Shown: positions 35,089 through 47,400 of the stretch, one piece after another
Layout: every line of letters begins with the position of its first letter
Numbering within the stretch: the stretch's first letter is position 1
The notes under the pieces: generated by a model
What the model was told of the DNA's origin: nothing
Seen by the model: only the letters and a program-made list of their open reading frames with translations
Database searches by the model: none
Source: Paracentrotus lividus
Lineage: Eukaryota > Echinodermata > Echinoidea > Camarodonta > Echinidae
Length of the DNA: 64,000 nt
Direction: 5' to 3'
Assembly (NCBI GenBank): GCA_940671915.1
Contig: CALNVZ010002974.1
Span: 42,493,679-42,557,678, forward strand
Program-made: the position numbers and the translations under genes

Positions 35089-38000
35089 AAAGAAAAAATT
35101 GTTAAATGGCCATTAGCTGAAGAGGGGTACAGTGGACTTCCTTTATAACAAGCATGGATATAACAATTTATGATAATATGGTGATTGGCTTGTCACCGAG
35201 CACTTTGTTATTGGGCCACCAAAATAAAATATTGTTATGTTGCCCTCGATCGACCGACTGTAAAAAGAAAAAAAAAGTCAAGTTTTTTAAAAATATTTTT
35301 TTAAAGCGGACCCAAAATATACAAACGCACCATTTTTCAAATTTTGTGCATATGAGGACAACATAACAATTTTATTTTATTTATTTTTTTATTTTTGGGG
35401 TGGGGATCCAAATGCGGAGTTGGGACTGTATGAAAACTCACTAGATTTTCCTTTTGACCTTGCTGCCTTGCATTATATGATATGACTATGTGCCTAGTTC
35501 ACGAAAATAAGTTTTCTTGAAAACGAAGGTGATTGACTTTGTCCCTAGCACTCCATTATAATGGGAGTGGACTGTATTATGAAATTGGCATCAACATTCG
35601 TATATCAATGTTATTTGTGTTTGTGAAGGGAATGTTGATTTTATTATTCTTTTTTTATTGGTATTTGGGGTAAAATTGACAAATCAATATGGATAAATGT
35701 CTTGTCGAAGCCCCCAAATTTTATTAAGCCCTAATATGTATACTTTCTAAAAGCACTCAGTCATTGGCAAAAAGGACCTGGATTATTAACATTAAAAAAA
35801 AAAAAATTCTTTAACTGTTTGCTTTGATGCCCTCTTGACCTTCGACAGTGACCCTGCCTGAAAAGCAACAGCATGGAAGAGGACGACCTTTCAGCTTTAT
35901 GAAGCTTCTGTTAGAGACTGATGGATCAGAATGCCTAATGACGACTTGTGCCCTCTCCCACCAGCCGTGGATGACTATCTCTTTGCCTTGAACACAACGA
36001 AGGAATTCTCTGACCTCTTATTGATGCGTATGATATTATTCTATAGGAATAGAATAATTTATAGTTTGCATGTTTAATTGTTTGAGAGTTAACGTTTCCT
36101 ATTAATAAACTATTATAAGTCAGGGCTTAACACAACCATGTGTTTTTTTGATTCTCGAGAGAAATAATGGGGATTGATGCACAGGCATTTGCTCCGTTGT
36201 GGTGTGTACTGTACCTTCTGCTTGTGTAGGGCCCTGACATAAACACAACAAAATAATTTAAAAAAACACACCAAAAACATTTACAGGTAGGTTTAAAATA
36301 CATAATGAAAAAAAAAAAAAAAAAAATGAAATAAAAATATGACCCTTTGCTAAGTAACAAATTAATTAGCAAACCACAAATATTTTTGTTTGTCGGATAT
36401 ACCGTATCAACACTTTACATGTTCACCTGATTAGCAAAAAAAAAAGGCTTCCCAATAGCATTGTCATACTTTATTTCCCATGTCAGACAGGCAAGCCAAT
36501 ATTCCAATTTTCAAAGTGCGATTGATTTGAAAGAGTTAAACTTTGTAACATTCCACTGTATAACCAATGACAATCTTTCTCGCACATTTCCTATAAACAT
36601 GTATATTTGTACATGTAATGACAAGAATCTTCTTTTCTACAAATGTTCTGTATTTTTTGAACAGTCATTCCTTAAGTTGTGCATGGCACATTGTGTCATT
36701 TCAATCTTTATATTCATCCTTATTTATCTGATATTTAGTCTGATGGTCTTCAGCAGCTGCAAGTCACCTATTGTTGCTTTGTTGGCAATACTGGCCCCCC
36801 CATGCTATTGCTGCCAGAAAAGTATTTGACCTTGTATTTTGTTGTCAGGAAATTTTAAATGTCAGTTATAATTGTAATCTCTAATAGATTAATATTAAAA
36901 AAAAAAATATTCATAAATGTAAAAGTTTTGAAATGTTTCTGGCTTTTTCCAAATAGGAGTTCAAACTTCTGAAGGATTTACATGTACATTGGTTTGTGAA
37001 TTAGTGCACAATTTACATATCGTCTGTGGGAGCCATAAGGCGTTATTGCATCTTTTAGATTGTTCCGTGAGAAGCCATAAAGGGCGCTATTACTGCTACA
37101 CAAAGTCATGGTAATAGCGCCCTTCTGGCCTCCAAACGGAACATCCTTGATCTGCAATAGCGCCCTTCTGGCTCCAAGCGACGATATGTTTCTTGCTCTA
37201 TTCCACAAGAAGTAATACAACATCATGTTCAATAACATATTGGACTTACTTTGCTCTAGTTAAACATCATTACTTGATAAATGGCATTGCCACGAGTGTC
37301 TTAAATTGGTGCTTCCTTATGTTACTAAGAATCATTTGGGCCTTTTTTTATTGTTAGTTTCCAGAATCATACTCCTTGCAAAATAGCCAATAATTTGAAG
37401 CATTTTCATAATTATGTCATCATTTTTTAAGGATTGAATTGTATTTTCATAAGCATTCTTGAATGAAACTTTCGTGATACTTTGTGTTAAAGATAATCTA
37501 GAGTAGTAGCCATGATGTAATTAAATTAAAACATTTTTGTTCATACCCAGAATCTCAAGCATAGGAAATAAATAGTACACACCAAAGGAATTACAGAGAA
37601 GCGTATTGTTGAGAAAAAGCAAAATAAGCATAATTTCTGTAACTAGACGGCCCGTCCAAGACATGCGTGATTAACACGGCCACGTGGAAGTTCTACGGGT
37701 ATATCGTGTGCACGCAATTCGCATCGGATCTGTGTTGTGTGTAATTTTGTCGCCTTGACTTGTGGCCGATATTAGCGTCTCTCCAAGTCTCCAATTTAAC
37801 GGACTGTTTCGATATTTTTTCAACATTTCGTGAAATCATTATCTAAACGTGAATATAATCTTGTTAGGATAGTATATGTATTGGAACATGTAAAGGGGAA
37901 ATATCTTACAATTTATCTGAAATTATTTGCTGTAAGAACTAAAGCTTGGCTTTAAGAAAGAAATGTATTGCGCCATGCTTGTAATCATTCACCATGTGCA

Positions 38001-38416
38001 CAGCCACTCCAGTTATAATGAGCACAGGTACAAGATTTTATTATTAAGAGTGCGATTCTCCTGTAGAGTGCTACACAAAGACTTGATTAAAAAGTTTATG
38101 ATTGATTTTATCTCGCTGGCCTCATCATGGATAGGCATGCTCCAAAGTTGATGATCCTACTCCTAACCCTAGCCCTAACCCTTCTCTTAATCATATCCAA
38201 ATCCTAATCCATGACTGTACCTGGTTTCCAAATGAGGCTACCAAGAAAAAATCAATCATAAGTCTTTGTGTTACACCCCACTGGTCCCAATTTCAAACAA
38301 GTGCATGACCGCTTTGTGCTATCTGCTCAGTATAATGGGAGTGGACTGTACAACATCCACCTTTTGTTTCACTATTTCAGTTTGATCTTTACCAGCATAT
38401 CTTAACCCTAAAAGGG

Positions 38417-38450
<34 letters not shown>

Positions 38451-41400
38451 TAATCAGCCCCCCCCCTCGACTTTTCGCGCGGTCATGTCGCTGAAAAAAA
38501 GTTTTGCGCTCCGCGCATTTATGACTTTTTTCTCTAACATCTTATGCAACTTTTAAAACTATTTTGAAAAAAATTGAGCGAACGGTTCGGAAGTTGCGCA
38601 ACATTATGTAATGCTGCGCAGACTCAAAAACCAGAGATTTTCTGTATTTGTGTACAAAACATATGGGAAATGGCTTTTCATGCTAAAATCACATTTCTGT
38701 ATTTAATATATGGTTATTAGCCATTACTTTAGTTGATATTGCTGTAATCATTAGAGATGATCAATGTCCAAAGTATTCCGAACAAAAAAACAATAAAATA
38801 CATAAGTCGAAAAACAAAGAAATACATAAGAAATTCCCAAAACAATAAAATACATAAGAAATTGAATTAGATACCGGAATTTTTTTCCTGTACAATTGTT
38901 AGGAATGCTACAAAGAATATTTACACCAAGAATTGGCATTCTAGGAGCCTTATTTAATGATTTAGAGCGAAAAGTATGATTTCATGCATAAATTAGCATA
39001 ATTAATTAATATAAATTAAAAAGACATTATTTTGGAAAAACGAACTATACAGTCTTTGTAGAAACATCGCACACTACTATCGTGCACATTTTGGCGGCGA
39101 GCGCGATCCGCGCCAGATCTGAGGGGGGCCTAATGAGCCCCCCCCCCGCGTGAGATGGCATAAAATACCGGCCTTTTAGGGTTAACAACTAAACTCTGGC
39201 AGTTACACCAGATCGATGTAATCTTTATAATCTGGTGTTAGCCCCCGCTGTTATGCCACGCACATGTCAATATCAAGTCATTTTACACTGCCTATGTTCA
39301 ATATTATTTATTGTTATAGTCATTTATTTAATACAAAGGAATCAGTCGGTACTATTTTTGTTTATTAGTAAAGTCTGTGTTGAGATTCTTAAGAAATAAT
39401 TCCTGGTTTTCATTTGATATAAAAAAGTTTTTGCAGTATTAAGGTATTTGACTTATAATGTATCTCATTTAAGATGAAATCTGAAAGCAATGCAAATACT
39501 TTGTAGTCATGTATACAAAGGGATCAGTACTGCTTTTCTATGAATTGAACTCAGTGTCTGAATTTTTTAAAGTTTCTAAGAAATGGTGCCTTGCTTTCCT
39601 ATAATTTATTTTAAATATTTACACTGATTTTGATGTTAAAATGTTTTGGCAACAATGTTCTTGTTCAAAATAAGAATGTTGCCAATTTCAGAAGTTTTTT
39701 TCTTAAATGTGTAGACATGAGATCTGCAGGAAGCCAGTGTTGGAGACGAACATTGTCCAGTACATTCAGTATCATTGTGCGTCTTTACCACAGGAAGATT
39801 TGACATTATAAATTTTATTTGAAAATGCCTGGGGCCATACACGACACCGTACAAGTTTTGGACAACACCAGGGAACAGGTGTTGTAGAATTAAACGTTTC
39901 ATATAGGTTGTCCAAGAACTATGACAGTTTCGTGTACACCCTGAAATAGAAGAAAAAATACAGCTTCAAGTAGATGGGCATGTTGATCAAATGCCTTTTC
40001 AGCTTTCCTCCAGAAACCACCTGTATNNNNNNNNNNNNNNNNNNNNNNNNNACCACGACACCGTCATAAGTTCTTGGACAACCCATAGGGACACGTGTTG
40101 TAGAATTAACAAACGTTTCAATAGGTTGTCCAAGAACTTATGACAGTTTCGTGGTACAGCCCCTGAAAATAGAAGAAAAAATACAGCTTCAAGTAAGATG
40201 GGCATGTTGATCAAAATGCCTTTTCAAGCTTTTCAGAACAATGTATTATAAAGCAGTTTATTTTATCAGGAAGAGTATGAAACTTGTGCCATTTGACAGT
40301 TTCTTACAGTTTGTCAGACACAAGATTCTGTTATAATTAACAAGGCAATTTTCCAGGTCGTCATTTCAATAATGAAAATTAATAAAACCAATTCAATTCA
40401 ATTCAAACGTGTGCCCAAAATGAGACTTCGTTGTGGCTTGGTCAGAAGCACCTTGTCACAGTGGGGGTGGAGTGTAATCGAATTCAGGAATTTAATTATT
40501 TAAATTTGATGTCGGTAACATTCATATTAAACTGCATTTGCGATACCTTTTGGGTGATTTGCTTAATTATATTCAACTTTCTGTAGGTGAATTATATTCA
40601 TATGATATATAATATTCATAATGATATTCTTATGATATTCAAATTGTTTGCTATATCATCATTACAGTTGTTCAGCTGATGCTCAGACGTTGGGAATATC
40701 TTTGTTTCATAAAAAGCAGCTATAAAGCTTAAAGACATTTATATTTCAAGTGATTGAAATCCATGGCCAGTCAAGTTTGCAGAACATGAATAATCACCAC
40801 TTTATATTTTTATTGTTTTTCATCCATTACAAGTCTTCTTTTTCTCGGTCTGAGCTTTTGTCTTCAGTCCCAACAGATTAAACTTGAATGAAAATCTAGT
40901 TATTTTCTTCTGGGTGAAGAAATATTGTATGCTGAAAATTCAGGTGCTTAATTAAGATGTATTAAAAACAAATATTAATAGCTTAAATTAATAAATTTCT
41001 AAAATGTGAATTTAATTATGTTTTCATAATACAAGAGTATTGTCACAGGATACAACCTGTATATTGTAAGAACTGGAGCAAGATGTTTGTTTCAGGTTCA
41101 TATAAAAAGTTGTTATTATTGTACATGTATAGAGTTTGTATTGTTGTTAAATGTCTTTTTTTGAGAAATAAAACCATAACAGAGATTATGGATGTGAGAA
41201 AACATCTTTACTTGAAGATTTATGGTGAATTATATCTTTATTTCAGTGTAGATATTTTTCTAGTGTAATATTTCTTGCATAAGCCTGAGGAGATAAGTGG
41301 ACTAACAAACAGTACCAGCCGCACAGAAACATTGTTAGCGCTAACAGGACACTAACATAGGCCGAGTAACATCTTTTGGATGGTGATGTCAAAGGTTGAT

Positions 41401-44400
41401 CCCAGATGTAGATAATGTGTTACTGTTGGTGAGACATTATGCGTCGCTGCAACATTACCGGTTGTAACGGGGGCCCTGTTAGCACTGACGTTTCTGTGCG
41501 GCCCGTACAGATCAGTAAATGTTTTAACAATTCAAATTACAGAACTTTAAAATTAGTGGTACAGTTTAGTTTAATTAAATTTGCTCATAGATTTTCTTTT
41601 ATTTCTTTCTTGAAACAAACTTGAAACTTTACTTCTCCTTCAAAATTCATCAGTTAATACGACCCCCATTTTCATAACCTTTCTCCATCAACATTTCTTT
41701 CCCAGAGATGCCAACCCGACAGAATAATTATAACATTATAAATTAGGAATTTCTGGTCAGTTTCACTCTGTTCAAATAATTAAAAAAAATCTGCGTCACT
41801 TTACCGTGATTCCTCACATTTATACTGGAGTTGTCTTCTATCCTTTAGGTTTACGCCAGGTTTTCATAGGTCCTGATCAGTCGAGCATATAGCTAAGGGA
41901 TTCTCCGGGGTGAACAAGTACATAAGAGCTAGCCATACCTTAATCAGTGGAGCACTCATCTAGTATTCGGGATGTCTTGGGTCTGAATACCGATTGAATC
42001 CCATTTTCTTTGCTCATTTTTTTTCATAATATATATTTCTGGTCAGTTTCACTTAGTTGAAAACATAAATTAGAATAACCCAAATAGCTAAAACAAATGT
42101 CTTAGTCATGAGAAAGAAATCTATATTGATTTGAATGCATCCCCCAAATTGAACGGCAGAACAAGATAATATTATTCATACTTTCTCTCATGTGAAGTCG
42201 TTCGGTTCAGCTGATTCAAATAATTTGGATAAGTTATAATTATTCCTTAGGGTTGGCATCTCTGATTGCCTAACTCAGTAATGAAAGTTCATGAAAGTTC
42301 TGTTCATGAAAAATGGTGTTGGTTTTAGATCACAATTCCACAATAACCAATTTAATAATCGTTAAGTATATTCTGAAGTAAAAGTAAATGTACCAGAGAA
42401 ACTTGGTCAGGCACCAAATGACGAGTGAAACAGACGATTAATAAAATAAAATGAATGAAATCAACAAATGAGATTTGAAATTATTTATTACATATATGTA
42501 TATCCAGTTTATGAGTATTCTATCATGTATCAAAGAGACATCACTACATCATAAAAAAATAATTCACTGTCAAAATTTAATATTATTAAGTCATAAACAC
42601 ATGCATAAATGCTTTTTTTTAATTGAGGCCCATTACGAACACATACATGTAAGTGAAAAAAACATCAATACAGTCTTCTCTCATTTTAACAAGTAAAGGA
42701 TACAAAAAGAATCAGCTACTATGAGGCTATTCTTTTCATCCCAGTTTAAACAAATTTTATCTTTTCACTGAAGTGTTCATTAGGCCTATGACAAGGTTTT
42801 GTTGAAAACTACATGTAGGTAGTTGACTTGGTCCAAGCACCTTGTTATAATGGGAGTGGACTGTATTATAAGAATTATAATAGATCATTAACATATAAAC
42901 ATCTTTTCAGCCATTGATCATAATAATTCAATTCTGAAAAAGCAGATAAACCTAATACATATTAATCAAAGCCATTTTACATTAATTATCTACCAGATTC
43001 AACAAGACAACAAATGATTACATCATATTTCACAGATTTAATTCGGGTCACTAAGAAGTTGATATGATTCTGAAACATGTAAAATGTAATTCCAATGAAG
43101 ATTCAATAATGGTGTCATGCCAATCAAATTAGTACCAAAACCATATTTGATAAACAATTTGGATTTTGAGAAAAACATTCAACTTTATTAGCCGTAACAG
43201 ATTTTATCTTGAATACTAACGATGTCATTGAAGACAGAGAAACAGTTTTGGTATATTTTTAGAATTAAAAAAAAAAAAAAGCATTTGATTGTATACATAC
43301 ATGTAATGAGCTTTTTTTTTTTAAATAAACTAAATTATTAAAATATTACATGTAGAGACACTTCCTTTGGAATTATATAAAAGTTATATTTCAAATAGGC
43401 ATCAATACACAGAGTCTGATATGCTTAACATACAATGTTGTGTGGTGTCCCAGAAGAATCAATCCTTGGACAAGTACTATTTTTTGTATAAATGACTTGC
43501 CCAGTTGCTCTTCACTTCTGATTGTGGTATCTCACTTCGCGGAAACTACTTTGAAACTACTTTGAGACAGATTTTCGACTATTTTGAAACGGCTTGGAGA
43601 CGATTTTGAAACTTGTCGCGGAGATGTCTCCACAACATATCATGAGTCGTGGAAACTACTTTGAGACGGTTCTTTGAACCTGCTTTGAGACAGTTTTTGA
43701 AAATTGTCGCAGAGACGTAGCGGAGACATCTCTGCGACAGAATAAAGTGTCGAAGACGTCTCTGCAAAGTGAGATATCACCTTTAATTTCATTATCTTTA
43801 TTATACACAAGTATATTTACAAAGCACGATTTCAACACAAACAATGAATTCTGCATTAGAAAAAAGTTCATTTGCAAGAGGATGCAGGTCACATTAGCCA
43901 GCCGTATACCCGCCAAATGCACATGACCTTGGCTTTGGCTGGAAAAAACTCCAAAGACCACGCCCCATCAACAAGTCTATGACTTGTTAATCACTGCACG
44001 GTAAGCGTGGTAATTCAGTGTCCCTAGTGATGGCTAAGCAACAGTTCTGTAGGTACCGCCTGTACGGTAAAGAGCCAATGAAACGCATTGAACGATTGCA
44101 GCATTGTACGCGTCACACGCTATGTACACTGTTGCTCATAAAGGTTGGATATTTTTTATGCGGTCCAGTTACATCATTTTGCTCCGGCTTTAATTTCTAG
44201 AAATTGTTTGGCACTGCTCTCACTTTTCGGTACCCTTGCTATATTTTGAAAGTTCTCCCAGCCATTCCCGGGTATTGAAAAATAAAAACAGTTTGTCAAC
44301 ACCCACAATGCCCTTTTTTGCCATTTTTCACATTTTTGGGCCCCTTTTTTGTTCACCCGGCTGTCCAAGGCCCCTTCTGTCCTACCCCCAAGAAATGCGT

Positions 44401-47400
44401 GTGAAGTATAGGGTTGTTGTTGTTCTTTAAGTTAAATCTAGTTTTATGGTCACAGACTTGGATTCATTGTCTAGGGGGAGGGTCAAAGTTTATTTTGAAT
44501 TGGGTTTTAAATTGATTTTATTCGTTTTTACAACATGGAAATTTATGTCTTCCCAAAAATGTATTGTAGAATATCAGCCAAACAAAAATCATAATGAAAA
44601 ATAGACCATGGTCACCATTTACAGCCTTGTCATTAAGGCTGAAACAAAATTGTGGGAAAAACAATAATAATTAAGGGTTCATGATTGTTTTCTATTTCCT
44701 TTGTTTTGACCATAAAGTTAGGATAAAATATTTCAATTTTTCACCGATCTCACTTTTTACTTCAACCCCTCCCCTAGACAAGAGACCAAAGCCTGTGACC
44801 TTAAACCTTGATTTAACATAAAGAACAATAACAGCCCTACATTTTAGACGCCTTTCACGGGGGTAGGACCGAGGGGCCTTTGGTCAGCCGGGTAAACAAA
44901 AAAGGGGCCCCAAAATTAGAGAAATTGGCAAATATGGGCATTGTGGGGGTTGACGAACCTTGTTTTATTTGTCATCCCCCGGTAATGATTGAGGAACGGC
45001 CAAGATATGTCGAGAGTCCCGAAAAGTGAAAGCGGGTACAAGTAATTGCAAGAAATTAAAGCCGGAGCAAAAAGATGTTGGTGGAGCACTCAAAAAATAT
45101 CCAACCTTTATGAGCGACAGTGTACATGTCAGTTTTGGAAGCTCACATTCATTTTCAACTTAAGGCTGGGGAAGACAAGATGCTAATTTGCCCTCCTTCC
45201 CACCTGGTAAGAGAATAGGACTTTGGTTACTTCTATTATATACTGGATGGCAGGATTAGGATCGGAGTTATGACATATGCACCCCAAAGGAAAGTTGTGA
45301 AGGTATCAATAATATAAATACAAAATAAGAGAACTGCTGAAACTGCTTATCCTATAAAGGAGAGCTAATGGTAAAATGAAGTCAAAAGGGGCCTGAGCTT
45401 TCGATCCTAGCAGAATCTTCGTCAGAGACAAAATCAATATAAATAATATCAATATATAGAATATGAAGCCAGAGACTAGGAGTAAGAAGATTATATTGAC
45501 TGAATAGTCAGGCAGCCAGCTCGGTTCTGGTTAGCTGAACGAGGTACCAGTAGTAAAGTATTGGAATATATGGGGAGGAATCCCACATTTACTAAACCCA
45601 ACGTCTGGCAGTGCATCTCTGCTGCATAAGGTCCCTATAGCCGGGGGCGTCCAAAATGAGTGCCCATTTTACAATTTTGTTTATTTTAATAAAAATAGCA
45701 AAAGTCATTTTCTACACACACTTAAATTGATGTCAAAATAAAGAGTATTAAATTGTCTTAACGCTTGTGCTATTTTGAAATCATACTGAAATCGAAAACA
45801 GTGAGAGTTTTAATGAAGAAATGTTTGTTTCTCCACTTTTTTACGAAATACTATTGTTCCCTTTTATCAATATATTTTTAATAAATAGTTGTAATAAACA
45901 TTGATGTTTTGTAATTTTCTCAAAAACTACCTACGTGCATGTGAATGATGCTGTAAAAAGAAGACTTATCAATCTTATTCCGATAAAGAATTATGATAGA
46001 TAAAGTCAAGGAACGCAAATAGACAAAAATTCGACAATTGCCCCGTGACTGAGAATAACACAATACCCGCACGTGTATTATGAAAGCTGATTGTATGTGA
46101 TGGCTGTGATAGGCCAAAACAAAAGTCCAAAAATGCGGAACATTTCGATACTTGTTTTGTCTGCTAAAAGCTATCGCATGTTATTGCGCCTTTCCTAATA
46201 CACGTACGGTATGGGATTCTTCTTCGGATACGGGGCAAATTGTTGATTTTTGTCATATATTGCGTTTCCTGACTTGTAGCTCATCATAATGTCTTTATCG
46301 GAATAAGATATAACTCCCTTCTTTTACAGCATCATTCACATGCACGTAGTAGTTTTAGAAAGTTACAAACATACGTTTTTATACAACTATTTAAAAAATT
46401 ATTGAAAAAGGGCCGGAAAAAATATCTTTCCGCTAAAAAGGTAACGAAAAAGAAAACCATTTCTTCATTAAAACTCTCACTGTTTTCGATTTCAGTTATG
46501 ATTTCAATAGCACAAGCGTTTAAGACATTTAACTACTATTATTTTGACATCAAATTAAGTGTGTTTAGAAAAAATGACTTTTGCTATTTTATATTAAAAA
46601 TAAAAAACGAATCCTCCAGTGGGCCACCTTCGAGTTTATAGGACAGCCCCGGCCGTGATGAGGACCTTATGCAAGCAAGATGCACTGCAACGTCCTCGAA
46701 ATGAGTGGTTTAGTATAAATTGAGATTCCTCCCCATATATTCCAATACTTTACTACTGGTACCTCGTTCAGCTAACCAGAACCGAGCTGGCTGCCTGACT
46801 AGAAGTCCCGCTAGTGGTAAACTGAAGAAGTACGGTACTTTACTTTTCAAATTAAAGAAGAGTGATAACCAATAAAAGATGGTATAATAGAAAAATAAGA
46901 AATGTCTTGGCCTCTTTTCTTCATTGCAGAATGGGTTGTTATTGCAGGCCATTTGGGCTTGTTCTAGTTGGTCGAATTAGCATGTTCTGGATAGTTGGAT
47001 AGGGCTGTTTTGGTAGGTTGGTTGGGCTTGTTCCATTTATTTGAATCAGCTTTTTTTGGTTGGTTGGTTAGCGTGATTCACTCAAAATGAAGACAAACTC
47101 TTGGTGCAGAAAAAGGCCAAACATTTACCTGGCAAATAAACTACCGGTACCCAAGCATGTGAGAGAGCTGAAGAGGGTGCAGGTTCCCACACTAAAAGCT
47201 GTCTGAAACGCTTTTTTTTATGTGCATAGTTGTTTTTAATTGCATGTCTTTTTCCTTTTCAGATATCCTATAGAAATACCTGAGTGTGGAGACACCTTGG
47301 GTGTTGGTGAAGATGTAGTGTTTGATTTCCCAGCTGTGGCCAGCTGTGGTGCCACAGAATCTGGCGTAGTTAACATGGAGATTATTGAAGACGATGAGAC

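Larger units (their letters stand above)
36028..47262 (+). other. Proposed 11.2-kb last intron of E2F
   Basis: Holds MITEs at 37018-37187, 41312-41508 and 43523-43782, fold-backs at 38402-39184, 44125-45124 and 45505-46801, the N gap at 40027-40051, and otherwise AT-rich sequence. No other exon was recognised. If the final exon is not part of E2F, this is intergenic DNA. Confidence 0.45.

Noticed and set aside
36028-36048. E2F ending at the TAG at 36046-36048
   Set aside because: Would give DAYDIIL and stop after a different indel; kept as an alternative, but the donor plus the phase-matched exon at 47263 explains the data better.
36461-36829. 122-codon frame with a hydrophobic C-terminus
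   Set aside because: AT-rich intron sequence with no domain, no start context and no homologous copy in the window.
38159-38200. CCTAACCCTAGCCCTAACCC, telomere-like
   Set aside because: Only three or four degenerate units; no array and no chromosome end.
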